From the NCBI RefSeq assembly GCF_018139145.2, contig NC_059486.1:8742001-8806000 (forward strand): 64,000 bases of DNA, read 5' to 3'. Of this stretch, positions 26,638 through 40,240 are shown piece by piece. A program made the position numbers and the translations under genes. The stretch's first letter is position 1, and every line of letters begins with the position of its first letter. Below the pieces are notes generated by a model that was not told the DNA's origin, searched no databases, and saw only the letters and a list, made by a program, of their open reading frames with translations. The stretch comes from Gymnogyps californianus (Eukaryota; Chordata; Aves; Accipitriformes; Cathartidae).

Positions 26638-27608
26638 AGCTGGTCAGTAACAGCCACCATGTACAACTTAGGCTGTTTAAAAAAGAGTACCATGCTCTGG
26701 TTTCTGCTTTTCACCTCTTTAAGCGCAGAGGCATTTCCTGCAGCACTTATCCACACATGCATTGCAGGGGCCAATTACTTCCCGAGCACACTACAGTCAG
26801 CGCTGCTGTAACGTTCCCCAAGCACGACCTAAGTTCTCCCATGGAAAGTCTCCAGAGCAAGAAAAGCCAGGCAGCGATCAAACATCATTACGGCCAGCCT
26901 CTTTGATATTTGCATGCTGTATCAAAGCCAAAGAACAATTCATTTAAAAATATTCACCACGGGCTATTTTAAATTAAATTTTAAATTTATAAAATCATGA
27001 TAAGAAATTGAGATTTCCATTTTATGAGGGTTTTTTAAAATCATATAAATTGGGGAGGGGTAGGGAGAAGAAATTTCTCAATTTTAATAAGGATACAATT
27101 TTAACTGCCAGAAATGCATTGCATTTGTCTGATGAGTCTCAGAGCAACCCTTAACCACCCTGCCCTTCCCGACATTGATGGATTGCATAATTCCAGAAAG
27201 TAAAATATAATTATGGAGACAGAGGAACAGACACCCAAGAAACAGAATAAAAATATACTGCATAGCCATAAAAAGCAGTATTTCATATATAACATTATTA
27301 AAACTAAGAAAATGTTCTGCATAAAGACTCTTTGCCTATTTAAACTCATAAGGAATAGGTGGAATTTTGTTTTGTATATGGTCTACTCAGAATTTATTTG
27401 TACAGTCATTTTACAGCAGTATTTTAAGATACCTGTATCATTATGTAGGCACACTGTATGAACTTCGAAAATATAATATATAATAAAGCTATCGGAATTT
27501 ATCTTTTCCCCACTAGCCAACATCAGAACATCTTCTGTATTACCTATCTGAAAAGGTGATCAGGCTCTAATTTCCAACACCGAGTATCTGCTTTAATCAC
27601 CGAAGAGT

Positions 27609-27706
27609 GGAGGTTGGACGGGACCTCTGGAGACCATCTAGTCCAAACCCCGCTCAAAGCAGGGTCAGCCAGAGCAGGCTGCTCAGGACCATGTCCAGTC
27701 GGGTTA
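27609..27706 (-). mobile_element. Short CR1 3'-end fragment, minus strand
   Basis: About 98 bp matching the CR1 3' UTR in reverse. On the plus strand it contains the segments ggttggacgggacctctgga and accatctagtccaa, then a segment running through gctcaaagcagggtcag to gtccagtcgggtt. The terminal tail repeats are not recognisable at 27600-27608, so the 3' extremity is eroded or lost. It differs from the 42.7-kb copy in the body after the first 50 bp. That suggests another, probably older, CR1 subfamily. No coding part is retained. Confidence 0.85.
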
Positions 27707-30700
27707 ATACGATGGCTCATTCAAGTTACACACAACTGCGTCTCCCAATTAGTCAAATAATGCTCAAGAATCTGACGATAATTAAGATTTGATTTTTAAG
27801 ATCAAGCAGCATTTAAGATCTTTTTATTTTTAGAGCTAATGCATGAAAAGATGCCACCTTCTCTCTATCCCTACTTCATTCACACAGTGTCATTTCTTCA
27901 ATCCGTTTTCCCCAATTGCTATCAACAGTTCATCAACCAATAGCCCTCCAAAAAAACCCCTTCCCCCAGCTTTCTTCACCTAAAAAATCACGGACTTAGC
28001 CCTTTCCGGATCAAAACTTCCACGACAAAGCCTCACATTGTGCCCTAAAGGTCAGCGCAGAGCCCCGCTCAGACAAAGAGGGGGAAGCAAGTGCACAGGC
28101 TGGGGGCTGATCAATTCGGCCAAATTATGTCTCTTAAAAGCAGGAAATCCCAGGGGAGTACATCTCCGGCTACAGACACTTCCCAGAGGTAATTCCTGAA
28201 CTAATTTCAAAGTGATGGGACACATTCCTTGGCAAGGCAGAGCACAAATATTTCTTGCATGCATATACTGCTGGGAGCCACCGGAGAGCCTGGTACTGCT
28301 CACGATGACCAATTAAGTTTGCAAATCTTTAATCCAGACTGTAAGCACTTTAAAACAGACAGTATTTGTTGCTCTTTTCTGTTCCTTAACACAATAGAGC
28401 TAATTCTTGTGCGACATTTAAGGGTGCTTCCAACATGAATAATCTCCTCCTCAAAACACAGTTGATTTTTACCCTAACACTGGAGTTGTTCACTGTAAGT
28501 AGAAAAAAATTACATTTTCTTACTAAAGAGCTTTTTTGGTCTAAAAAGCTGAACTACAAGGTGCATTATTCTGTCTGTATTTTTAAAAGAATTTAATAAC
28601 TAAAGGATGGAAGACCACTGAAGGAAAAAAAAAAAAGTTTAAACAGAAAGACCCAAGCAGCAAACAAAGCAACATGCACATATATCTTACATATACAGCC
28701 CACCCCTTCAAATCACTTAAGAAAAATGTTCTCTAGACAGATGGTATTTTCCCTGTCTTGACTCCAGTTCAAATCTCCTTTTTGGAGAGACCAAGTTTTC
28801 CACTGAACTGCACATTATACACCAACAAAGAATAAATAGGCTAAATATAGCTTGCAGCCAAATTGCTGCAGTCTTGCAATGCAGCATATTCAGGAGTCCT
28901 TTAAGGACAGCCAGCATGCTGGCAATGCAGCCTGCACTAAGTTTAGATTCTCCACTTTATAAATCATTACCTCCACGTCAATCAGTGCCATCCCCTTCAG
29001 AGCTCACTTGAAGCATGCTCCTTCTCAAACTGCAAAAGTAACGGGATACAGAGACACCCTTCTGTAAGCTGCTGGCTCCTTTGTCATGTTCTCCTGGTCA
29101 GTAATGACTAAAATTCATTATCCCACCACTGCTCTTCAATAAATTGTATGGAGCGGCTAGTAGGACTCTACACTACTGGGGGATGCCCATCTTCTTTTGA
29201 GCAGATAGCCCACCGATGGAGTGAAGACCTGAAGGTGGGGAAGGCAGCTGTTTATCTTCTCACCTTTCAAAGCATCCGAGAAGTCACAGCTGAGGCTAGG
29301 GACAGAGCTAGGCAACACTGTCAGACACCAAAGATCAGCACTGCTGCTAAAAACTGAAGAAAAACCTCAAAACAACCACTACATACACTCAAAAACGTTT
29401 AGGGAAGTGCTGAGCGTCCATGCACTTTTTGTGATGCTCCCCGAGAGGCGTGCACTTCTATTCTCCCCCCTTAGGAAGCACTGGTGAATTTGTGGTTTTC
29501 CAACCTCAGCTGCCTCTTCTGTTTGTGGCAGCTTGTCCAAAGCACAGGACACGTTACGCCTTCCAACAGCACAGCACAGCACTTCGGCTCCACAAACAGC
29601 ATACTGTGACATTCAGAGATCTGGCCCCCTTGGCAGGACACGGGGCTCACTGCAGGAACTAGGATTTGGGCTCCACCAGCCGCACGGTGGAGAACATCAG
29701 AGCGCATGGTCGTAACTGGCTCTCCTGGCACCAAAAATCCTTTTCATAGGGAAGCAATTTGGGCCAGTGAAAGCCCTATCAATGTTTTTCAGGAAATCTC
29801 TTAGCAAAACTCATTCCACTTTATACATCCACTGCTGCACGGGCTACATGATGTGCTACCCTCAGCAGGAGGAGAGCCAAAACACAGAAGAAAGATTCAC
29901 TGTTCATGCTAACTGGGCACTCACAAGAGACCTGCAGTGTGAGCTGCCCCTCGCATGCTTGCAGCTAAGCCCAGAGGCACAGCAAGGGGCTTGAGCTCAC
30001 GAAGGTTTCCGAACCTTTCCCAAACCAGCACTAAATTGACAGCGCACCAGCTCATGCAGTGGAAGCAAGATGTACGGTGCCAGGGGCTGCCAGCATCCCA
30101 ATAAGCTTAGACTATCTACACATAGCTGGGGGGAAAATGAGCCAGCACTTTGAATGCAGAGCTGCTTGGTTTGCAGGCACGCAGCAAGCACCGCTCTCGT
30201 GTGCGTGTACCCCACAACCTCACGGCTTCAGCGTGACCCTGTTTTAGCGCTTTCCTGGGCATGCTCCTGCCACTCACTTTGCAATACCTGGCTGCAAAAG
30301 CTCCGTGGGAACTCAGGCACACCCACAGATGAGCAGCTCTGGGGCTGTTTGTAGGGGAGAAGAGATGCTGGGGCAAGGGCAGAAGAGATGGGAAGGGGGA
30401 GACAGAGATGGCCAATGTTGAGGACCAAATTGGGGCTGGGATGTAAAAATAAAAATCAATGACCTTCACATCTACAGAGGGTTTCTCGTTGTTGTTTGTT
30501 GGTTTTGGTTTGGTTTTTTTTGTTTTGTTAAGCAGTCTGTTACCTGACCCACCAAGAGCCATCTGGCCCCAGGTGAGCTGCTGCCTGTGTACACATTTAT
30601 TTAGGTTTTATTTTGGCAGGCGAGCTCCCTGTCGCGGTGGCAACACAGGAAACGCTTATTGTTTTACATGTTTACAAACAGCCCCTTCAGATCTCCCTTC

Positions 30701-33700
30701 CCTCTCTGTCCCCTGAGGTAGTATGTATTGTAATAAATTCATAATTCGCATTACAATGATTTAAACAGCTTTGGAGTGGCATGTTTTAGTGCCTTGATTC
30801 AATTGTCTGCTTCGCAAACTGACAGCCTGCTCGCTGCAACTCCCCGGCGGTGGGAAGCTGCTCCCTCATGCAAACAGGGATAAATATGCAGGAAGAGTCA
30901 CACTTTCTAGAAAAGGAATTAGTAACAACGTCATTTAAGCTTTTCACCAAGGAGATGGGATAAATACTGCTGTCTCGCCCCAAGCACATTACTGGGCTAC
31001 AAAGCTTTATGTTTGGGGTTGCTTTTGGACAGTGCCATCAAGGAGCAGCTTTTCATTAAATTTATGATAAATTCCTACCATCCAGGCAAAAATATCCTAG
31101 CGAGCTTATTACCACCAAACCTCCTTCAATTTACACAGCATCTTGCAAGGCATATGTAAAGGAAGGAAGGCTGGACCGCTGCAAGGTAAGAGGAGATAAA
31201 ACTACGTGTCAGAGGGAAATGGCTCAGGAGTCCCTAACTCTGTTTAAGGATCTCAAACAATGAAAATTCACTGACAAAACGTCAGCATTTCTGCTGTTGT
31301 CACAACACAAGGAAATGGTCCTACAACAGCCTGAGAGCAAAAGTTAGCTTTTAAATATTATAACAGCTGCCTTAAAAGGTAAGCACCTGTATGTAAATAC
31401 ATAATAGATCTTGGGTAACTGCTTAGTGTTTTCACCTTGTACTAACCTCAAACCACTCTGGTAAGTATTCACAAGCTGTTAGTCACTACCTGCTTTCCCT
31501 ATAGATGCAAGAATATGCAGATGAACAACAAAAGAATAAAAATCAATGTCATAGATTTGCTTTGATGTTTTGAAAACTGCAAAACTTAGTACACATCCTT
31601 TCTATATTCATGTTGCAACTTTTGTAAGCCACACTGGTGGAAGTATCAAAGCATCAGCAATTACACTTATGACAGGAAAACCATTATGAAAGGGTCACAC
31701 TGTGATTAAAGCATATTTTGCTATTACATTCTGGATGTCTTTTTTTTTTTGTTTTTAATTAGGTGCATTCTAGTGAAGATAAAAATATGTTAATTTTTTT
31801 TCTTTCTTTTTCTGAAAGCGCCAAACACAGAAGATGCTGTTAAGCACAGTTGCTGATAGTTCTGTTCCATATTGCTACCTACTTCAAGAAACAGAATCAG
31901 TCATGAGGATCATTGACACTTGGGGTTAGAAGAGCTTTTTTTCCTTAGGAGTACCTAAATGCAGATTATTAGGCAAAGTAATCAAACTGCACCTTCATAA
32001 ACACAGAGGACCAGGAGGGACTGTCCCACACTGAATCCAATCCCAAGTACTGTTTGATTAACAGAAGTTCATCTTGCATAAGCTCGCCCTGGCTGTGAAG
32101 CGAGCCTCTTTGCACGGACGGCTGCCTTTGGCAGAAGGGTCTGCTTATACCCCAAATCCCAACTTGGAGGCCACTGGCCACACAGAAGGAGGGGTGACTT
32201 CTCTCCCATCACCTCTGCCAGGCTGCAGCAGGTCTCCGGCAGCACAAGCTGGGAAACAACTGACCTCCACAGGCTTCACCTCTGCCAGGCTACGTGCTTC
32301 TGCCCCTAATCCACAGCTCCGGGCAGACAAGGGAACTATAGGCGTTTGGGGGCAGATTTATTTTCCACTACCTTTTCCAGATCAGTTGCTAGGGAAACTG
32401 GGACTCCTCAGTTTCCCAAATCCAGGGATTATTTAGTGCTATATCATCTACACAATCACAGACAGTTACCACAGCAAGAACAACCGCTTCAAGCCACTTC
32501 TGCCCGCGTGTTTTATGACAAATGCTAGTGATGTCCCTCCTTAGTCCTAAGATCAGTCTGCAAGACAGATTTTTACACATGGAAGATACTAAACCCATGA
32601 TTTGCTTTCTTAAACCAAAGGTATTAAGTCACCTCTTCTAAAAGACTGAGGTGAACTACACCGTTTGCACCAGAACACAAGGGAATGGCCAGCAAAAGGT
32701 GGAGATGCACTGCAGCAGAAGGCAAAACTTTCCTATAGCAGCAGAAAGATTTTTTTTTAATCGGGGGCCACCTCCAGCCCCCAGAAACACTTTAATATTA
32801 AAAAATAATTTTTGACACACCCTAATGAAAAGGGAGGGAAAAGGATTGAAGCACCCTAAAGGAAACCTTTTAAGGAAAGACAGGAGGCAGCACTAGAAGG
32901 CACCTGACAGCAATAAGCATTTCACCAATTTTAAAGAACTGGGAGAGCCCTCCTCTTGCCACCTAGCACACTCCTGCGCCAAGAGTCAAACACACTGCTG
33001 CGGTGTTACCTGACCTGTGAGTCAGGGAGGGCAATCGCCCGCCCTCGGAGCACATACCAGACCACACTTATCAGCGTGTTCACCCGGCTCCCACCACCAC
33101 CTTACCCACATCCACCTCCACAGCTCAATCAGCTGCTTCTGGCTGCCATCGCTCCTATCACATTGCTGTTGCCCAACTTTCCTCTTCAGATTAAAACATC
33201 CAATTTTCAACCAAAACTTAACTCATGGACCGTAACTCCAGTCTGTTCTTCAGGCTCATCTGTGGCTCCAGGAAATCCCCTCCATCAATGGTGTCTCCTC
33301 TCTGCCCCACTCTCTGGAATTACCATGCTCGGCTTTTCTACTGCCTCCACCACCTGTCACCTGCACACGCTTCAGGGGGCCTATTCTTACTTACATTCAC
33401 TTTTTTTTCGACGCGTACGACAAAGACGAGCACAATGGTCCAGCTGAGATCTCCCAGCCACAGCAGAGATACTGCCTGGTGGTATTTGCTGTCTTTCCCA
33501 TATCCATACCATCCCGGAGGACTAGCCATCCCTGATCTACTGCCACAATCATCTTTTTCTGTCTCTCCACATACTGTAATTCCTCAGTTTGTTTTTGTTT
33601 TCAGTCTCTAATCATGTCATTTGGTGCTATTAAGTTTTACTCTATTCCTGTTATACTTCTGTTTTACTCCAGATCATACTGTAATTTTAAACAGCAGTAG

Positions 33701-36021
33701 CAACAAAATTACTTATTGTACTGCAATCAGCCAGCTACACAAAGATAAAACTAATCATTTAATAAGTCATCCCAGGGATTTTTTTCCTCTGTAGCAAAGG
33801 GCAGCAAAGCATCAGATCACAAATTAATCAGACTCCAAGACATCTTCATCTTTGCTCTTCTTCTTTCAACCATAGAAGCGATATTTTCCACTGTCTCACA
33901 AATTACTTAATACACTTATTCTAAATCCAGCTGTCTTCAGTATAATTTCAATTACAGAATTCCTCTTTTCTCCATTACGACCCTTATAGATTTGAAGCAC
34001 GTTGTACTCTCCTTGAAAACACTGAGATGTAACACCCCCGGATCCCATTTATGCCAGATAAGCCACAGCCTCAACTTTGCTTCCTCCCCCTGGCTCTGCA
34101 GTCGAGCCTCGTAAACACAAGGGACCACCCAGCAAGGGAAGCGACGCACAAGCTACTGCAGTAACCACGATTCAGCTGCCAGCTCCAGCGCCGAGCCCTT
34201 CCTTACCCCCATCCGCAACATCTTTTCAAGCACTGTAGACACCTTATACTTTCTTCAACAAGTGAATACAGAAGCAAGTATTCATGATCTCACACCACAG
34301 CACTTTCTAGGTCTCAAATAGTGTCTGGTGAACAAACAAAAAAAGTCTTTAGAGCAGGGACAAACTTTGCATCCTTCTATCTCTGAGAAAATGCAAGAGC
34401 TTAGACAGGGTAGATACTATATTTTAGCACAATCCTCCTCCAAACCTCGCAGCAGACTGTCAAGCCATATTAGCACAGATCTGTCTCATAACTCACTCGG
34501 GATGCACTTTTCAAAAATTCAAACCTCGGAACATATGTACCCATTGAGATAGGGCATAAAATAAAAAAAATTCAACAGAGAAGTCAACAACAGTTTATAA
34601 AGAAGGATTATGGATGCAAAGAGATTTGCATCTGATATATAAGCAAATCCCAGTGATCTGGATTAAAGCAGGAAAGCCTACTTCAGGCATCCAGAAAGTC
34701 AGGAAAAAAAAGAACAATTAAAAATTCTACAGGGGTATAATTTAGCCCCTAGTGCAAAACATAAAATTTCCTTATTCCAGAATGTAATTCAGTGGACATA
34801 ATGCCTCCAGCAGTTTGAAAAGAGATGTTTGGAAATACCAGGAAATGAGAATCGGTTTATCCAAAGAAAATTAAGGCCGATTATATGAGGTTGGGGAAAA
34901 AGGAGAGGCCACACAGTCCTTTCTCCTTCCACCTCCTGGCATCTTTTGTTCCCAGAAAATCAAGCCACAGTACTGCAGAGGGTAGGGAAGAAATGGCCCT
35001 AAATCATTCAGACTGGAGCACTCCACCAAAATCTTTAGTTTTCCTCAAAATCTGTTTTTTAACCAATTTCTCCACTAATAATTCCATTTTGGTCAAAGGC
35101 GCGAAGTGTTCAGACAGTCCAGTGGAAGGAAAGCCAGGCTCCGCACGCCCTCCGCATCCCTTTGCTAGCAGCAGTGCCCAACCTGAGCAGAGCTTCGCTA
35201 AGGAAACGAGATGGCACTTGCCACCATCAACTCCTACAGCAAAGGGGTGTTTTAATTAATGCAGTGTCAGGCAATGGAGAAAAATCATATTTAGACCCAG
35301 ATCAGCATATGCTTCTCAACAATAATCGCCGTGTTCACAAAAAGCTTGACAGCTAAAGTATACACTGATCCAGGTCTAAACAAGTTTTTTTCTGTAATGC
35401 TTTGCACAACATCAGCAAAAAAGGTATGAATTAAGAAAAATATTGTCTTTAGCTGACTTTAGTGCCTTTTAAAATCATTTTGTTCCTACATCCTATGGAG
35501 AAGAGCTATCCTATCCAAATCACATGGTGGAGACCAAGACTAACGCTGACTCCCCTTTTACAAACTGTATATTCACTGTGACAACTGGGGGTTTTTTTTG
35601 TTTCCTAAACAGAATAAAACTAGTTCCATCTGCATTTTAACGAAGAAAAGACCACAGAGCTGTTATCCAAGGATGTTAATGGAGAATTTTTAAAGATACA
35701 AGGTCCTTCAGCCTCCTTCACCCTCTCCAGTGCCTGAAGAGGGATGAGCTGTACAGGGAAGCTGAAGCAAACCTGAGCAGCCTGAGCTCCAAATGCTCCC
35801 CCCCTGCTTGAATTAGTTCTTGGTTACCAACCAATTCACAAGCACACAGCGAACTTACAGGAAGAAAATACCCTTATTTTCAACTTGGACAAATACTGAA
35901 TTAGAGAAGAGTTAAAAGTTATTTGATAATGGCAGCAACCAGTGCAGTGCTTAACCACTGATAGTAAAAGGTAGCTAAGTAAGCATCCCAAACAGGGAAA
36001 TTCCCAAATTTTGCAAAGGAG

Positions 36022-36043
36022 AAAAAAAAAAAAAAAAAAAAAA
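36022..36043 (+). repeat. Poly(A) tract, 22 A
   Basis: Uninterrupted A run. On the minus strand it is T-rich, as expected in a pyrimidine tract. No 3' end of a retroposed gene is recognisable upstream. Confidence 0.9.
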
Positions 36044-37416
36044 GAATCAATCACAAGCTGTCATGATATCCTATTGTTCAGCACTGTTAGCATTAGAAAA
36101 CAGTCACTAGGGATTAAGCCAGCAGAGTATGTATAGTAGTTACTGTCTGTTAAGCAAATGCAGGCTGCCTGGTAACACATGGTACAAGGCTGTGATTAAT
36201 CATTACGATGCGACAGAAGGCATACTACTGTGAGATATCATCAGGAACTGAACTATGCCCTGCCTCTAATGACAAGTTGCTTATCCTAACATGCTCCACA
36301 TTTGTATGACTAAGAAAGCATCCTCAACTTGCTTATTTCCTTCTGACCAACGGCCGAAGTCTAACGGATGCAGCCAGGGTACCAGTGGGCAGGTGAAACA
36401 CTCGGGGTTCGATCCTTGAAGGTGTCTGGACTAAAAGCATCTTTGACGGGAGCTGGTGTAAAGTGTTTCTTCAGGAAACCACTTAAAACCACCATCTTTT
36501 ACACCCAAATCACACCACTAGAGGAGCTCCTCTGGATTTACAGCAACAATATTTTTCTAGATAAACTGCACTCGGTGGTAGCTTGTGGTGAAAACAAAGC
36601 TGGTATTTTTAGATCTGTTTTATATATTTAAAAAAAAAAAAAATCAAGCAGGAATCTAAGCTTCAGAACGTCAAGAAATCAACATCCACCTTCACAAAAT
36701 ACCTTGCAAAACTAAACCTATATTCTTTACTTTCCCTGACACTCATTGTACATAAATTTCAAGTGACCTCTGAAAACTGTGCAGGTGGTTATGAATCCTG
36801 TTTCAATCCATTCCCAGAAATGATTTTTTTTTTTATTTGGGGCTTAAAAACATGGGACAAGAAAAATCCAAAAGCTCTGTACCATCAGCAAGGGGAGGAA
36901 GGAGAACTTACTGCATCCTTCATTCTGCCCACTGCAATGGGCAACTAGTGAAGTTCTCTATTGCATTAAACAGTATTTCATGGGACCAATTATTTATTAA
37001 GGGTATGGACAATAGCATTGATTGTTACCAGTTTGATTGATTAAACAGACAAATTGGCACAGTTTCTCCTTCCCTGCCTGCCATATGTTTCTTCTTAAAC
37101 ATCTGGTAAAGTCTTTGTATTTCCTTGAGTAACCTAACAGGTGTTGAACCAAACCCTTAATGCTTCAGTTTTCCCATTGGAAGCAGACGGGTGAAGGAGA
37201 CAGAAGAATATTGCATTTCCAACATCTCTCCCTCCTTCCTGCTCCTCTATGGTGGCCTCACTAACAGCCTGAGGTTAAAAGCAGTAAAGGAGATTTCAGA
37301 TTAATCATTAAAGTGATCTTTTGATGTGGAGAAGATTCCTTATATTGAGGCAAGGAAGTCAGACCTTAGTCCACAGATGCAATTTTCCTCTCTTCCTTTT
37401 CACAAGTGCAAAGGAT

Positions 37417-37457
37417 AAAAAAAAAAAAAAAAAAGGGGGAAAAAAAGAGAGAGAGAG
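37417..37457 (+). repeat. Poly(A) followed by GA microsatellite
   Basis: A run of 18 A (37417-37434) is followed by GGGGG, then A-rich sequence and an (AG)6 stretch at 37446-37457. It is a compound purine-only tract, prone to slippage. Confidence 0.85.
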
Positions 37458-38107
37458 ACTTTTACATCAGCCCTTCATATTCCTGTCATTAAAAATGTTT
37501 AAAATTCTGCCTCCCATCCAAAGGGGGTTATTTGTGCGTTGTGCTTGGGCCATGGGGGAAATGCAAGCCACAGTCCCCTCTCCTCTGCTGCTGGAAGCCA
37601 CCGACTGCCACAGGATACCAGCCCTCGCTTGAAGTCGTATGTTGGGCAGAGTGCCAAATATGTAATTCTAGCTGAAAGAGCAGAAACACAGGTGCCTAAC
37701 ATTGAGAGGGCACTCTTTATTTTGAAAAATGCAACACCACTTTAGCTAATTAGGTCTTATCTGTTTAAAGCTACAGGATAGTTTGATAACAATTAGGAAG
37801 GACTCCCAACAGGCGGCTGGGATCAAAGGCCCTTTCTGCTACGACGTTTAACAAGGAAATTAACACTTTTGCCAAGTAATTTGCACATGCTGCCAAAGTT
37901 GTTTTAACTTGCTGTAATATTTTAGTTTTAAATATGTACCTGCAGAGATGCTGCTTTAATTCGAGCGTTCAGTGTGCCAGCTATGGGCTCCCAACCACAA
38001 CACCAGCTCCCATTTACTGCTGGAGGGGAGCTTCCACAAATGGTCTAACAGAACAGAAGTGCTTGCTTCTATTCACTTAAAAAAAGGAAAGAAAGGAAGA
38101 GGGGAAG

Positions 38108-38127
38108 AAAAAAAAAAAAAAAAAAAA
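38108..38127 (+). repeat. Poly(A) tract, 20 A
   Basis: Uninterrupted A run at the end of a purine-rich stretch that starts near 38078 (aaaaaaaggaaagaaaggaa). Confidence 0.9.
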
Positions 38128-40031
38128 GAGTTTGGAGGCAAAAATTCCCTCACCGCTTTTTTCTTCATGGAAACTAAGTATTTCCAAAAGACTGCCTGTG
38201 GGATCCCAACCCTTAATGTCACAAAAATTAATGAGAACTGTGATGCCGAGATGCCATGCATGCTTGGAAAATTCCAACTGGACTCTTCTGATGGGTTTTT
38301 AATACTGGAGACTGGGGAGCAATCATGACTCCAGAGAGCTGTAATGATGAATGGCTGGGGGACAGTGAATATAATAAGGAAAATACAAATTCAACAGCTG
38401 TATTTCATAAAGAAACAATAAAACCATGCACAGCAGTTTTTCTTTTTTAATTCAGTGCAATGTTTAAAGAGACCTTCTGATATCCAGTAAATTATGCTCA
38501 CATATCCGCTGCTGATTACTCTTTAATAAAATCAAGCTTCCAGCAGATCAGCGTACTTGTCTTCTGGTTCCCTGGGATCCAGGGCAGGGCTAAGCATCAG
38601 CGCTCACAGTTGGACTCTTGTGTTCCTTTAAGTACAGCGTGTTGCATCCTAACGGAGAGCCACCCTGTCGTACCCCGAGCTACGTACGTGCCACAGCCGC
38701 TGCACTTCGTGCTACTAAACAAACTGAAGGATCAATCCTGGAAGGAGGGCCTTTTCCCAGGCTGCTGCTGTACAGAGACAATTCATTCAGCATTAGTCAG
38801 CTCAGGTTAACGGCCAAGAAGCTAGAGTTTATCGGGGGATTTCCTCAACACAGTTCTTCCCAGCCAGGAGGGCTGTGCACCAACTCGAAGCTGAAATTAT
38901 GTTTATTTCTTTTAGTAAATCAACAGTAGACCCAATTAAGAGAGACAACAGCACTGTAGTTAAAGCCACGCGGTGAAATTCGGAGGGCTGGGGACAGCCT
39001 GACATTGGTTTACTTCAATTTCCTTCAACAAGGGAGGGCAGTGATGACTTTCACTGACTGAGTGGTGATGGCCAACAGTGAACACTACAGTGGCCTCCAG
39101 CCTTCACCATCACCTCAGCCAGCTTCTGGACAGAGATCAGGCTGCCCAGCCACAGCGAAGATTTCTGCTACCCATTGCTGCTAATTAAACACTGGTCCCA
39201 TTTCATTAAAACTTAATAGGTAGATTTCCCGCCCCCCCCATTCCCTCAGTGACACTGAGCCCGCACTGCAGCATGGACAGCCCTGAGCTACCAGCTGATG
39301 GTGAGAGCAAACAGAGGAGTGCAACTCCTGCAGCACATCGGTTACAGAGGGAAGATGGAAGTGCCATCCTTGGATCCGGAGGCAAAGGATAAACTGTTTT
39401 TAAATCTGGAACCACTAAACACGGACTCTCACCATGCAAGCGTACCACTTCCATGGACTAGCGAAAAAGCACTTTATTTTTACTAACACTTCTTTTGTTC
39501 ACTTCAGTAACTCAACCACATCACAGTCAGTAACCCACTGCAGTACTGTGCAAAAATACACGGTCAAACGGAGACGCTTCTGACTCAGTAAGACATTTAC
39601 TGTACTGAGAAATCTGAACGCGACGGTTGGAGTTGCAGAGGCGGCGGCCAGGTATGATCAGCACAGAACCACATCCTGCCCCTGCAGCAAACCCCACCAC
39701 GGTGCCACGGGCTTGTCCTCTGCTGCCGGCAACCAACTCTCAAAGCTACCTTCAGATTTTTATGGCCCTTCAAAGAAAGCTTCAAGTTTTCTACCACTTA
39801 ATTTAAGCGCACAGAGTGCGCCAGGTTCTCAAGTTTTTAATCATATAAGCTTTGTGAATTTATTAGCAAGACAGCAGACAGCATGAGAAAAGGAATTAGA
39901 GTACTTGCAATCCTTTTGCTACTTCTGCCCAAATGATGATCATCACATGCCAAGAGACTCTAAGGGCTCAGCATTACCATGTTACAGTAGCTCCTGTACT
40001 CTTAAATCAAAGGCTAAAGGCTTAAATCAAA

Positions 40032-40125
40032 ATCAGAGTGCTAGGTGCTGTAAAAAGGTTGGGGAAAAAAAAAATAGCTTCTGACAAGTTCTAAGCAGAC
40101 AAGGCAAGCAAAGAATAAGGAGACA
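40032..40125. mobile_element. Possible ancient amniote LINE/SINE relic (L3/CR1-like)
   Basis: The plus strand contains gagtgctaggtgctgtaaaa, then tagcttctgacaagttctaa and gcagacaaggcaagcaaag. This resembles an old amniote interspersed repeat with the order GTGCTAGGTGCTGTACAAA, AGCTTACAATCTAAG, GACAAGGCAGACAAAG. I recall that family as L3/CR1-like but am not certain of its exact name. It is a degraded fragment without coding potential. Confidence 0.4.
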
Positions 40126-40149
40126 CCAGTAACTGTTGCATATTTTTGA

Positions 40150-40240
40150 TTTGACCTCAGACAAATTGTTTACTTTTTGCCTCAGTTTCATATCTGTAAA
40201 ATCTGATAATACTAACTGCATTCAGAGCTCCCAAGCTCCA
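40150..40240 (+). mobile_element. Ancient MIR-type (CORE) SINE relic
   Basis: The stretch reads ttgacctcagacaaattg, then ttgcctcagtttc, atctgtaaaat and gataatactaact. It follows the well-known MIR/CORE-SINE order: GACCTTGGGCAAGT, CCTCAGTTTC, ATCTGTAAAAT, then GATAATA...ACCT. The tRNA-like head is not visible. It lies just after another old-repeat relic (40032-40125), so the two may be one element or nested remnants. MIR-type repeats predate the amniote radiation, so a copy recognisable in a bird has drifted slowly. The call rests on remembered consensus, not on an alignment. Confidence 0.55.

Larger units (their letters stand above)
18685..27608. other. Non-coding sequence between LTR and CR1 fragment
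   Basis: The 172-codon open frame at 18682-19200 begins at the LTR edge, has no recognisable domain and is judged a chance frame. GC-richer patches occur near 19520-19680 and 20340-20480. Three MIR-like relics cluster at 23.3-25.1 kb. The stretch near 21300-21400 and the AT-rich stretch near 26940-27060 show no repeat I recognise. Confidence 0.7.

Noticed and set aside
32956..33447. 163-codon plus-strand open frame, proline/leucine-rich
   Set aside because: It lies in a C/T-rich stretch that avoids stops by composition. No motif, no splice or promoter context.
36406..36415. GGTTCGATCC, a perfect tRNA B-box-like sequence
   Set aside because: The flanking bases do not form a T-arm (only one Watson-Crick and two wobble pairs), and no A box or acceptor stem is found upstream, so it is not a tRNA gene.
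37090..37210. Possible further MIR-type relic (gcttcagttttcccattgga)
   Set aside because: Only one short segment resembles the consensus. The rest does not align convincingly.
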